Origin: Paralactobacillus_A sp963926925
Lineage (GTDB): Bacteria; Bacillota; Bacilli; Lactobacillales; Lactobacillaceae
Assembly (NCBI GenBank): GCA_963926925.1
Contig: CAWUZD010000019.1
Location: 1 to 13,802 of the forward strand
DNA length: 13,802 nt
Direction: 5' to 3'
Part shown: one piece after another, positions 6,916 to 13,802 of the stretch
Layout: every line of letters begins with the position of its first letter
Position numbering within the stretch: position 1 is the first letter of the stretch
Notes under the pieces: generated by a model
What the model was told of the DNA's origin: nothing
Database searches by the model: none
What the model saw: the letters and a program-made list of their open reading frames with translations, nothing else
Translations under genes and position numbers: made by a program

Positions 6916-7308
6916 TTAACGCTTTGAGAATTGGCTTGCTTTACGAGCTTTCTTAAGACCTGGTTTCTTACGTTCCTTCATACGAGGGTCACGTGTTAAT
7001 AAACCAGCATGCTTTAAAGCACCACGAAAGTCTGGATCTACATTCAATAAAGCACGAGCAATACCATGACGAATTGCACCTGCTTGACCAGAGAAGCCGC
7101 CACCTTCAACGTTAGCAACAACGTCATATGATGAAGTTGTTTCAGTTACGTCTAATGGTTGTACCATATCTTTGATCAAATTGTCGTATGGAATGTATTC
7201 TTTAACATCTTTTTTGTTAATCGTAATTTTACCGGTACCAGGAATCAAGCGTACACGAGCAGTTGAGCTCTTGCGCCGACCAGTACCGTAATAGCTAACT
7301 TGTGCCAT
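6916..7308 (-). CDS. rpsI: 30S ribosomal protein S9
   Basis: S9 binds the head of the small ribosomal subunit, and its C-terminal tail reaches the P-site tRNA. The 130 residues have the full bacterial form: YGTGRRKSSTARVRL at the N-terminus, GGGFSGQAGAIRHGIARAL in the middle (69-87), the basic DPRMKERKKPGLKKARKASQFSKR end and the invariant final Lys-Arg. GGAGG lies seven bases before the ATG. The gene follows rplM after 14 bases, the usual pairing in bacteria, and is co-transcribed with it. Confidence 0.98.
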   Translation of the reverse strand: MAQVSYYGTGRRKSSTARVRLIPGTGKITINKKDVKEYIPYDNLIKDMVQPLDVTETTSSYDVVANVEGGGFSGQAGAIRHGIARALLNVDPDFRGALKHAGLLTRDPRMKERKKPGLKKARKASQFSKR

Positions 7309-7322
7309 GTGTAAACCTCCCC

Positions 7323-7769
7323 TTAGATTAAGTTAGTAATATCAAGTACTTCAGGTTTTTGAGCTGCATTATTATGTTCTGGACCTGCATAAACATGTAA
7401 CTTCATGAATTGTTGATGACCTAAAGTGCTCTTGTTAGGTAACATCTTCTTAACTGAAATTTCAATTAAGCGTTCTGGGTTAGTTTCACGTAACTTCCCT
7501 GCAGAGATAGATTTAAGACCACCAGGATAATCGCTGTGACGATAATAAATCTTATCAGTTGCTTTATTACCAGTTAATTTAACTTTTGCTGCATTGATAA
7601 CAATAACGTTATCACCAGTATCAACATTTGGTGTAAATGTTGGTTTATTTTTACCGCGTAAAATGGAAGCTACAACAGCTGATAAACGTCCTAAAGGAAT
7701 ATCAGTTGCATCAATCACATACCATTTACGATCAACATCGCTTGCTTTTGCCATATAAGTTGTACGCAT
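7323..7769 (-). CDS. rplM: 50S ribosomal protein L13
   Basis: L13 is an early assembly protein of the large ribosomal subunit. The 148 residues carry the whole family sequence: MRTTYMAK start, KWYVIDATDIPLGRLSAVVA (16-35), RGKNKPTFTPNVDTGD, KIYYRHSDYPGGLK and the end PEVLDITNLI. The start at the MRTTYMAK methionine is the usual one for Firmicutes, and GGAGGAA lies nearby upstream. It heads the rplM-rpsI pair behind its own promoter and a leader that probably mediates autogenous control. Confidence 0.98.
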   Translation of the reverse strand: MRTTYMAKASDVDRKWYVIDATDIPLGRLSAVVASILRGKNKPTFTPNVDTGDNVIVINAAKVKLTGNKATDKIYYRHSDYPGGLKSISAGKLRETNPERLIEISVKKMLPNKSTLGHQQFMKLHVYAGPEHNNAAQKPEVLDITNLI

Positions 7770-7777
7770 ACGAGTTG

Positions 7778-7850
7778 TTCCTCCAATTTCTAGTTTGTTT
7801 AACTCTCAACATTAAGTTTCCGGGGCTCAAGGTGGAGGTAAACAATACCG
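7778..7850 (-). ncRNA. Probable L13 leader (ribosomal protein leader RNA)
   Basis: In Firmicutes the rplM-rpsI mRNA commonly starts with a structured L13 leader. Here the transcript from the promoter at 7857-7885 would begin near 7850. The leader contains a small hairpin (GGTA/TACC), a pyrimidine segment with CCTCCA (7833-7838) and a GC-rich GAGCCCCGGAAAC stretch that stands out from the AT-rich gap. CCTCCA is complementary to TGGAGG in the rplM ribosome binding site (GGAGGAA at 7778-7784), so the leader could mask it. I assign it from position and pairing; no covariance search was possible. Confidence 0.55.
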
Positions 7851-7856
7851 TTTATT

Positions 7857-7885
7857 AGTTTACGACCTTTCACCAAGAAAATCAA
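7857..7885 (-). promoter_or_regulatory. Putative promoter of rplM-rpsI
   Basis: On the minus strand TTGATT (7880-7885) and TAAACT (7857-7862) are 17 bases apart, immediately after the truA stop. It would separate ribosomal protein expression from the upstream ecf-truA operon, although read-through from truA is also possible because no terminator lies between them. Confidence 0.5.
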
Positions 7886-7888
7886 CAT

Positions 7889-8689
7889 TTAATGACAATG
7901 TTTTCCATACTTTATTGCTGTATGGTTTAAATCAGCAGGACCATCGCCATAATACACTTTTTTTAAGTATAAACCACTGGCTGGCGCAGTTCCCCGTGCT
8001 TGTTGACGATCTTTTACTTGATATAATCGCAAAAAATCATGAACATCACGACGACCATTACCAATTTCTAATAACGTTGCAACCATGATTCGCACCATAT
8101 TATACAAAAAACCATTACCATAAAATTCTAACCAAAGTTGATTAAGTTCAGGTTTATCAGTCAGAGTAGCTTCATAAATTGTCCGCACTTTATTTTTAAT
8201 TACTCCACCACTGGCAGCAAAACTAGTATAATCATGTGTTCCGCAAACATCAGGTAAAGCAGCTTCAATCCGATCAAGATCTAACGGATAAGGATAATGA
8301 CCGGTAAAGTTGCGCGTAAACGGATTTACAAAGCGGCCGCGATCAACTTTATATAAATAACGTTTGCCTGTAGTGCTATACCGCGCATGAAATGATTTAT
8401 CAACAAGTTCACTTTGTAAAATTTCAATATCAAGTGGCATTAACGAATTCAAAGCCCGTAACATACTTTCAGCCGGTAATTCACCTGGGTAATCAAAGTG
8501 AACAACTTGTCCATAAGCATGAACACCAGCATCAGTTCGTCCTGAACCAAAAACAACAATATGCTCACCCTTCGTCATTTTAGTTAATGCTTTTTCAAGA
8601 GTACCTTGAACTGTTCGTTGATAAGGTTGAATTTGAAAACCTGAAAAATTTGTACCATCGTATGCTAATGTTACTTTATAACGTGTCAT
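7889..8689 (-). CDS. truA: tRNA pseudouridine(38-40) synthase TruA
   Basis: TruA converts uridines 38 to 40 in the anticodon arm of many tRNAs to pseudouridine. The 266 residues include the N-terminal YKVTLAYDGTNFSGFQIQP, the active-site segment GSGRTDAGVHAYGQV with catalytic Asp53, FHARYSTTGKRYLYKV, and the late motif FLYNMVRIMVATLLEIGNG. The end of about 15 residues (after YYGDGP) is longer than in many homologues and rich in His and Lys. AAGGTGA precedes the ATG by five bases. It follows ecfT after 15 bases and is the last gene of the ecfA1-ecfA2-ecfT-truA operon, an arrangement shared by many Firmicutes with no known functional link. Confidence 0.97.
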   Translation of the reverse strand: MTRYKVTLAYDGTNFSGFQIQPYQRTVQGTLEKALTKMTKGEHIVVFGSGRTDAGVHAYGQVVHFDYPGELPAESMLRALNSLMPLDIEILQSELVDKSFHARYSTTGKRYLYKVDRGRFVNPFTRNFTGHYPYPLDLDRIEAALPDVCGTHDYTSFAASGGVIKNKVRTIYEATLTDKPELNQLWLEFYGNGFLYNMVRIMVATLLEIGNGRRDVHDFLRLYQVKDRQQARGTAPASGLYLKKVYYGDGPADLNHTAIKYGKHCH

Positions 8690-8704
8690 AACTTCACCTT
8701 TATA

Positions 8705-9511
8705 CTAAAGAAATCGTGTTATTACCAATATTGGAATCATTAATAACATTAAAACAATTGCCACAGTATCAGAATGATGCCAATGTAATTGATGATAATG
8801 TGTTCGTGGTTTACCACTTTGATAACCACGTGCTTCCATAGCCGTCGCTAAATTAGCGGCTTGATTAAAACTATCAACAAACATGGGAATTAATAAAGAA
8901 ACCATGGCCTTGATACGTTTAAATAAATTACCGTTGTTAAAATCAATTCCCCGCGCCCGTTGAGCTTCCATAACTTGCGTGGCTTCATCAGCTAGAGTTG
9001 GTACCATTCGTAACGCAATTGATAACATTAAACCAATTTCATCAATTGGTAAATGAAAAACAGCCAGTGGACGTAATAATGATGTCATTGCATCAGCAAT
9101 GGCCATCGGCGTAGTTGTTAGTGTTAATAAGGTTGACATAAAAATAATTAAAATAAAACGAACTGTGATTAACACACTAGCAACAATTCCAGTGCTTGTT
9201 AGGGCAAGAATACCCCATTGCCAATATACATGACCACCACTGGTAAAAAATAGTTGCATTACAATCGTAATCAACATTAAAACAAATAAGGGCTTTAACC
9301 CATTAATAAATACCGTTAGTTTTATTTTAGACAAATAAATACAACCTAATGTCACTAATGTTAAAAATAAATAACCAATCCAATTATTCGCAATAAAAAC
9401 TACTAATACAAAATAAAAACTTAATAATAACTTAGCACGTGGATCCATACGATGAATAAAAGAATTTCCCGGTAAATATCGTCCAAAAATTAATTTATTA
9501 ATGATGTTCAT
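8705..9511 (-). CDS. ecfT: ECF transporter transmembrane component EcfT
   Basis: EcfT is the membrane scaffold of energy-coupling-factor importers; it joins two ATPases to exchangeable substrate-binding S proteins that bring in vitamins and metal ions. The 268 residues have several membrane segments (about 26-60, 70-92, 104-135 and the end 247-266). Between them lies a cytoplasmic part with the two Ala-Arg-Gly coupling motifs, ARG at 186-188 and at 227-229, whose arginines contact the ATPases. The early YLPGNSFIHRMDPRAKLL is typical of the family. The gene overlaps ecfA2 by 14 bases, which suggests translational coupling. No S protein is encoded in the window, so this is the shared (group II) module. 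Confidence 0.95.
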   Translation of the reverse strand: MNIINKLIFGRYLPGNSFIHRMDPRAKLLLSFYFVLVVFIANNWIGYLFLTLVTLGCIYLSKIKLTVFINGLKPLFVLMLITIVMQLFFTSGGHVYWQWGILALTSTGIVASVLITVRFILIIFMSTLLTLTTTPMAIADAMTSLLRPLAVFHLPIDEIGLMLSIALRMVPTLADEATQVMEAQRARGIDFNNGNLFKRIKAMVSLLIPMFVDSFNQAANLATAMEARGYQSGKPRTHYHQLHWHHSDTVAIVLMLLMIPILVITRFL

Positions 9512-10370
9512 CGCCTTTCTGCATTAATTGTTGTGCAATTTGTTGTGCTAATTGTTGACTAGTTAATGGTAATTTATCAAAATGAAAATATTTTTGTTGT
9601 AACAATTGCGCCATGATTGCCGATATGGGTAATGATAATTGATTTTCCGTAACCCATTGCGGATCACTAAAAATTTGTGCTGGTGTCCCCGTTTTTAATA
9701 CATGTTGTTGTGCCATTACAACAACTTGATCTGCATAATTAACAACATCTTCCATATGATGTGAAACTAACACAATTGTTAAATGTTGCTGTTGGTGCAA
9801 GCGTGCAAATAATTGCATCATTTCCACATGTGCTTGTGGATCTAAGCCCGCCGTTGGTTCATCTAATACCAAAACTTGCGGTTGCATTGCTAAAACACCG
9901 GCAATGGCTACCCGCCGCATTTGTCCACCTGATAATTCAAATGGTGATTTATCAAAGAAACGTTGTGGTAACTCAACTAAATCTAACATCTGATGAGCAC
10001 GCTGTAAGGCTTGTTCCATACTCATCCCAAAATTAATTGGTCCCACTGCAATATCACGACCAACCGTACTTTCAAATAATTGCTTCTCAGCAAATTGAAA
10101 AACCATCCCCACATGTTGGCGTAATTGGTGCAAATCTTTTTCTTTAGTTTTATGAGTAATGAGCTGTTGACCCACTTGAACACTACCCGTTGTTGGTTTT
10201 AATAACGCATTCAAATGGCGTACTAAAGTACTTTTACCACTACCAGTCTGCCCAATAATAGCGGTATATGTGCCGCCATGAATAGTTAAATTAATATTTT
10301 GTAAGCCAACACTAGCCATCGGAGTATTATTTTGATAAATATAACTTACATCTTTGAATACAATGTCCAT
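9498..10370 (-). CDS. ecfA2: ECF transporter ATPase EcfA2 (EcfA')
   Basis: This is the second of the two ATPases that power vitamin import through EcfT. The 290 residues carry Walker A GQTGSGKST (40-48), Q-loop Gln92, the signature LSGGQ (146-150), Walker B VLVLDEP with Asp170 and Glu171, and the switch His204, so it should be active. The N-terminus MDIVFKDVSYIYQ matches EcfA2 proteins and supports the ATG start, although no good ribosome binding site is visible. The gene overlaps ecfA1 by 25 bases and probably depends on coupled translation. The C-terminal 40 residues are glutamine-rich (repeated AQQ/LLQQ), a mild oddity that is probably a lineage trait. Confidence 0.96.
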   Translation of the reverse strand: MDIVFKDVSYIYQNNTPMASVGLQNINLTIHGGTYTAIIGQTGSGKSTLVRHLNALLKPTTGSVQVGQQLITHKTKEKDLHQLRQHVGMVFQFAEKQLFESTVGRDIAVGPINFGMSMEQALQRAHQMLDLVELPQRFFDKSPFELSGGQMRRVAIAGVLAMQPQVLVLDEPTAGLDPQAHVEMMQLFARLHQQQHLTIVLVSHHMEDVVNYADQVVVMAQQHVLKTGTPAQIFSDPQWVTENQLSLPISAIMAQLLQQKYFHFDKLPLTSQQLAQQIAQQLMQKGDEHH

Positions 10371-11179
10371 AAATAATCAGCCATTTCTCTTATATTATAG
10401 TATTGCGTTGGCATTTCGAGATGATATGCACGTAATTCTTTTTTTAATTGTTCAGTATAAGGTAATGGTAAGCCCATTTTTACTAACGCTTGTCCATCAG
10501 CAAAAATTGCTGCTGGTGTTCCTTCATTAATTAAATGACCATTATCAATTACCAAAATACGATCAGCTAGGGCTGCTTCGTTAATATCATGGGTAACTGA
10601 TAAAATTGTTAATTGATAATCATGATGTAATTGCGCAATTATCTGCAAAATCGTCTGACGACCATGTGGATCAAGCATACTCGTTGCTTCATCAAGCAAC
10701 ATAATTTGGGGACGTTGCGCAATTACACCAGCCAAAGCAACCCGTTGTTTTTGACCACCAGATAATTGTGCTGGCGCTTTTTGCGCATAAGCACTCATTC
10801 CCACTGCTTGTAATGCCTCCGCAACACGTTGATGCATTAATTGAACATCCATTGCTGCATTTTCAAGCGCAAAAGCAACATCATCAGCAACCGTAGCACG
10901 TACAAATTGATCATCAGGATTTTGAAAAATCATTCCAATTTTTTGCCGAATCTGCCAAATATTATCATCATTCATTATTAAATTATCAATCTTAATTTGC
11001 CCACTTTGCGGAACTAATAACCCATCTAAACATCTTAATAAGGTACTTTTACCACTACCATTATGACCAACAATTGCCACCCATTCACCACAATTAACTT
11101 GAAAATTAATATCATCTAGCACGTTAGTTGTTTGCTTTTCATATTGATATGATAAATGTTTAACATCAATAATTGCCAT
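10346..11179 (-). CDS. ecfA1: ECF transporter ATPase EcfA1 (EcfA)
   Basis: EcfA1 pairs with EcfA2 under EcfT to hydrolyse ATP for vitamin uptake. The 277 residues include Walker A GHNGSGKST (38-46), the Q-loop FQNPDDQFVRATVADDVAFALEN (Gln86), which is the typical EcfA1 form, signature LSGGQ (139-143), Walker B LLDEATSMLDP with Asp163 and Glu164, and switch His197. The ATG is preceded by GAGAGGA. It is the first gene of the ecf-truA operon. In most Firmicutes it follows rpoA-rplQ; here it follows mvaS, with a strong hairpin and T-run directly upstream and no clear promoter of its own. Confidence 0.96.
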   Translation of the reverse strand: MAIIDVKHLSYQYEKQTTNVLDDINFQVNCGEWVAIVGHNGSGKSTLLRCLDGLLVPQSGQIKIDNLIMNDDNIWQIRQKIGMIFQNPDDQFVRATVADDVAFALENAAMDVQLMHQRVAEALQAVGMSAYAQKAPAQLSGGQKQRVALAGVIAQRPQIMLLDEATSMLDPHGRQTILQIIAQLHHDYQLTILSVTHDINEAALADRILVIDNGHLINEGTPAAIFADGQALVKMGLPLPYTEQLKKELRAYHLEMPTQYYNIREMADYLWTLYSKM

Positions 11180-11193
11180 AAAATTATCCTCTC

Positions 11194-11247
11194 AAAAAAA
11201 GCTCTTTATGCCACTCAAGATAACGATGAGCTACATAGAGAGCTTTT
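11194..11247 (-). terminator. Terminator after mvaS, or attenuator before ecfA1
   Basis: On the minus strand a 21-position stem (11227-11247 with 11197-11217) with two mismatches and two G-T pairs closes a nine-base loop and is followed by seven T. It begins about 25 bases after the mvaS stop and ends about 15 bases before the ecfA1 start, so it can both end mvaA-mvaS transcription and limit entry into ecfA1. Confidence 0.85.
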
Positions 11248-11272
11248 ATGATATTTATCAATAATAATTTAA

Positions 11273-12442
11273 TTATTTACGACGGTCATAGATCCGTTGT
11301 TTGTCTTTCAAACCAACTAAAACAACTGGTGCTGGATCATCACTTACATCAATATCAAAATCACTAGCATCATGTGGTAATGTTTGTTTGAATTGTTCTT
11401 CATATTGAGCAACAGTTAACCGACGCCGTTGTGCAAAGATTTCCTTATGTGCTTCAGGACGTAAGTAATCTTCGAAACCAGGTAATAATTTGCCACTGAA
11501 GAATTCACTAGCTGCACCAGAACCATAACTAAACATGCCAATGCGGTCACCAGCTTTAAGATCACTTGCATTATCCAAAAGTGAAATTAAGCTTAAGTAA
11601 ATTGATGCAGTGTAAATATTACCAACCCGCCGTGAGTAAGCAGCACTTTCATCAAAATGTTTTTGTAAAATTGCTTGTTGTGCTTCACTAGCTTCTGGCA
11701 AGATTAACCGTAATGCTTTCAAACCTTGTTTCATAAATGGTAAGTGGTAGCAAAATGCTACATAGTCTTCAATTTTAAGACCTGTAGTTTCCTTATGACG
11801 TGCCCAAGCATTCTTAAAGAAACGAAGGTATTGTTCCATTGAATAGTGACCATTTACAATTGCTGTATCAAAGTATTGTGGACGCCAGAAATCCATAACA
11901 TCATCGCAGAATGGTGTTGATACTGGTTCAATTTCCATAATCTTAGGGTTAGCACTTACTAACATGGCAATACCACCAGCACCTTGGGTAACTTCACCGG
12001 GAGTATCTAAACCATAGCGAGCAACGTCAGCACCAAAAATAATTGCCTTTTGATCAGGATGATTCTTAATAAAATCATAAGCAGTCATTAATCCTGCAGT
12101 TGCACCGTAGCAAGCTTCCTTAGCTTCAAAGCAACGGCACCAATTATGTACACCTAATAACCGTTTAGCATACATTGCAGTAGCTTTGGATTCATCAATA
12201 CCACTTTCAGTACCAAAAATTAATAAGCCAATTTGGTCACTCATTTCTGGTTTGTACCATTCTAATGCGGCATTTACGCCTAAAGTTACAGGATCTTGAC
12301 TTAATGGTGGCACTGCTTGTTCATCTTGACCAATCCCAATCTTAAACTTGTTAGGATCAACGCCACGTGCAGCAGCCAAATCGTCTAAACTTAAGTACAT
12401 GTTAGGAATAGCAAAGCCGATTTCTTCAATACCTATCTTCAT
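11273..12442 (-). CDS. mvaS: Hydroxymethylglutaryl-CoA synthase
   Basis: MvaS condenses acetyl-CoA with acetoacetyl-CoA to HMG-CoA, the second step of the mevalonate route to isoprenoids, which most lactic bacteria use instead of the MEP route. The 389 residues have the bacterial length. The catalytic triad is in the positions known from the Enterococcus enzyme: Glu79 in FGTES, Cys111 in EACYGATAGL, and His233 in YHLPF. GSGAASEFF near the C-terminal third is also conserved. AGGAGG lies nine bases before ATG and overlaps the stop codon of mvaA. The pair mvaA-mvaS is thus one operon that supplies the next two pathway steps together. A thiolase gene is not in the window. Confidence 0.97.
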   Translation of the reverse strand: MKIGIEEIGFAIPNMYLSLDDLAAARGVDPNKFKIGIGQDEQAVPPLSQDPVTLGVNAALEWYKPEMSDQIGLLIFGTESGIDESKATAMYAKRLLGVHNWCRCFEAKEACYGATAGLMTAYDFIKNHPDQKAIIFGADVARYGLDTPGEVTQGAGGIAMLVSANPKIMEIEPVSTPFCDDVMDFWRPQYFDTAIVNGHYSMEQYLRFFKNAWARHKETTGLKIEDYVAFCYHLPFMKQGLKALRLILPEASEAQQAILQKHFDESAAYSRRVGNIYTASIYLSLISLLDNASDLKAGDRIGMFSYGSGAASEFFSGKLLPGFEDYLRPEAHKEIFAQRRRLTVAQYEEQFKQTLPHDASDFDIDVSDDPAPVVLVGLKDKQRIYDRRK

Positions 12443-12456
12443 ATTATGTTTTCCTC

Positions 12457-13713
12457 CTAAATATGTTGGCGTAATTGTTGTAACAATTGTTTAGCAGTTG
12501 TTAAATTCATTTTGCTTTGTTGATTTAACAACTTTACTAATGCACCAATTTCATCACCATGAGCGCCAGCACTCACTGCTAATGCATTAGCATGTAATGA
12601 CATGTGGCCACGTTGAATGCCATCGGTTACTAATGCATGAACAGCAGCAAGATTTTGTGCTAAGCCCACTGCAGTAATAACTTCCATCAGTTTCTCAACT
12701 GATGGATTTTGCAAAATAGCGAGACTAATTTGGGCCATTGGTAAAGCTGAAATCGTCCCACCAATTACGCCAAGTAATAGTGGTAATGTTAATTCACCAT
12801 GTAAATGATCATTTTGAATTTGCCAGGTTGATAAAGCTTCATATTGACCGTTACTTGCGGCAAATAATTGGACACTGGCTTCAACAGCACGAGTATCATT
12901 ACCAGTCGCTAAGGTAACAGCATCAACGCCATTCATAATACCCTTATTATGAGTTACGGCTCGTTGAATATCAACATGAGCCAAATCACTAGCAGCAGCA
13001 ATACGCTGCGCAATTAATTTACCATCACTAATATTTTTAGTTGCTAAAGCAGCAAATGGAATATCAACCGTTGCTTTAGCCTTACTTTGTAATGCTTGAT
13101 TAGACAAAATTGCTAATAAAGCCGGTTGTTTAATAATGGTTTCAGCATCATGAGCAACAGCTTCACACATTGAATTAATTACATTAGCACCCATTGCTTT
13201 TTGCGGATCAACCGTTAAAATAATCTTAATAAAACGTTGTGCTAAAGTAATTATTTGCATGTCGCGCAATCCACCACCATACTTTTGAATTGATGGATGA
13301 GCATTAACAGCTGTTTGCCATAAACGTTCACGAGCTGCTAACAATTGCTTAGCAAAGTAATCAAGATTATCAATACAATCAAAAACAACTTCACCAACAA
13401 CTAAATGTGGTTGCGCAACTGTCTTAAAACCACCACCAGCAGCAATCATCTTCGCACCATGACTAGCTGCAGCAATTACTGATGGTTCTTCAGTAACCAT
13501 TGGAACAACATATTCTTTATTATTAATAATAAAGCCTGGTGCTACCCCTAATGGTAACGTATATTGTCCAATTGGATTTTCGGTTAAATGAGTTGCAATT
13601 GCTTCTGGTAAACCATGTTGTTTCCATAAATAATCACGAGCTGCTGGTGTCAAGAAACCATCAGTTACTAATTTATCTAAACGTTGTGAACGTGTTAATT
13701 GATAAAATTTCAT
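12457..13713 (-). CDS. mvaA: Hydroxymethylglutaryl-CoA reductase, class II, degradative-type fold
   Basis: This enzyme reduces HMG-CoA to mevalonate with NAD(P)H, the committed step of the pathway. The 418 residues fit bacterial class II reductases. Key parts are the TEEPSV segment with the catalytic Glu (75 or 76), DPQKAMGANVIN (169-180) in the cofactor domain, THNKGIMNGVDAV with catalytic Lys257, ATGNDTRAVEA with Asp273, and RGHMSLHAN with the catalytic His370. It is a stand-alone reductase, not the thiolase-reductase fusion (MvaE) of enterococci. AGGAA lies ahead of the ATG. The gene leads the mvaA-mvaS operon; a palindrome upstream may control it. Although class II enzymes include degradative ones, the mvaS partner points to biosynthesis. 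Confidence 0.97.
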   Translation of the reverse strand: MKFYQLTRSQRLDKLVTDGFLTPAARDYLWKQHGLPEAIATHLTENPIGQYTLPLGVAPGFIINNKEYVVPMVTEEPSVIAAASHGAKMIAAGGGFKTVAQPHLVVGEVVFDCIDNLDYFAKQLLAARERLWQTAVNAHPSIQKYGGGLRDMQIITLAQRFIKIILTVDPQKAMGANVINSMCEAVAHDAETIIKQPALLAILSNQALQSKAKATVDIPFAALATKNISDGKLIAQRIAAASDLAHVDIQRAVTHNKGIMNGVDAVTLATGNDTRAVEASVQLFAASNGQYEALSTWQIQNDHLHGELTLPLLLGVIGGTISALPMAQISLAILQNPSVEKLMEVITAVGLAQNLAAVHALVTDGIQRGHMSLHANALAVSAGAHGDEIGALVKLLNQQSKMNLTTAKQLLQQLRQHI

Positions 13714-13743
13714 AAATTAAGTTCCTCACTTCACATATCGTGA

Positions 13744-13759
13744 TTAAGATATATCTTAA
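13744..13759. promoter_or_regulatory. Perfect palindrome upstream of mvaA
   Basis: TTAAGATATATCTTAA is a 16-base perfect palindrome, 31 bases upstream of the mvaA start. A weak promoter (TTGTCT at 13774-13779, TAAGAT at 13753-13758 on the minus strand, 15 bases apart) would overlap it. It could be an operator, but AT-rich palindromes also arise by chance. The window ends 43 bases further on, so the full upstream region is not visible. Confidence 0.35.
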
Positions 13760-13802
13760 ACGAACTGATTCACAGACAATTCATTAAAATTAATAATAAT
13801 TA

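Noticed and set aside
7637..7858. Plus-strand frame across rplM start and the leader
   Set aside because: It is antisense to rplM and to the leader RNA and has no start signals.
9515..9620. Short DNA repeats (TTGTTG-type) at the end of ecfA2
   Set aside because: They are explained by glutamine-rich coding sequence and are not independent repeats.
9761..10036. Plus-strand frame of 91 codons inside ecfA2
   Set aside because: It is a shadow of the ATPase core on the opposite strand, with no ribosome binding site.
1..13802. Mobile elements, CRISPR, defence or toxin-antitoxin genes
   Set aside because: No transposase, integrase, repeat-spacer array or related gene is visible; every large open frame is a housekeeping or transport gene.

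Overview
The window looks like chromosomal DNA of a lactic acid bacterium (order Lactobacillales, probably family Lactobacillaceae). The reasons are the AT-rich composition, strong AGGAGG-type ribosome binding sites, the order ecfA1-ecfA2-ecfT-truA-rplM-rpsI, a mevalonate pathway with a stand-alone class II HMG-CoA reductase, and a single Kup potassium transporter. Genus cannot be fixed from the sequence alone; a Weissella/Leuconostoc-like or Lactobacillus-like host is my guess. All but one gene lie on the minus strand.

Layout from left to right: the 5' part of a sugar-porter MFS gene (runs off the left edge); kup; an APC-family amino acid permease; lepB (signal peptidase I); two small convergent orphan genes (95 aa on plus, 73 aa on minus); rpsI and rplM behind a probable L13 leader; truA; ecfT, ecfA2 and ecfA1 (the energising module of ECF vitamin transporters); mvaS and mvaA (mevalonate pathway). 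The three left transport genes and lepB are mostly single-gene units, each ending in a clear intrinsic terminator. On the right there are three units read leftward: mvaA-mvaS, then ecfA1-ecfA2-ecfT-truA with overlapping or nearly touching genes, then rplM-rpsI with its own promoter and leader.

Functionally the window is mostly housekeeping: potassium, sugar and amino acid uptake, protein secretion, ribosomal proteins, tRNA pseudouridylation, vitamin import and isoprenoid precursor synthesis. I see no prophage, insertion sequence, CRISPR, toxin-antitoxin or defence genes, no tRNA/rRNA genes and no pseudogenes. No stretch over 300 bases lacks a gene.

The points most worth a second look are small. 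They are: the mvaS/ecfA1 junction, where the usual rpoA-rplQ neighbour of ecfA1 is absent and a long hairpin with a T-run sits directly before the ecfA1 ribosome binding site; the rplM leader, which can pair with the rplM ribosome binding site; the two small orphan genes, which share a conservative beta-hairpin-like motif; phased direct repeats upstream of the 73-aa gene; a split LacI/CcpA-like palindrome over the sugar-porter promoter; and a short GC-rich patch inside kup. I do not see an obvious new multi-gene system.
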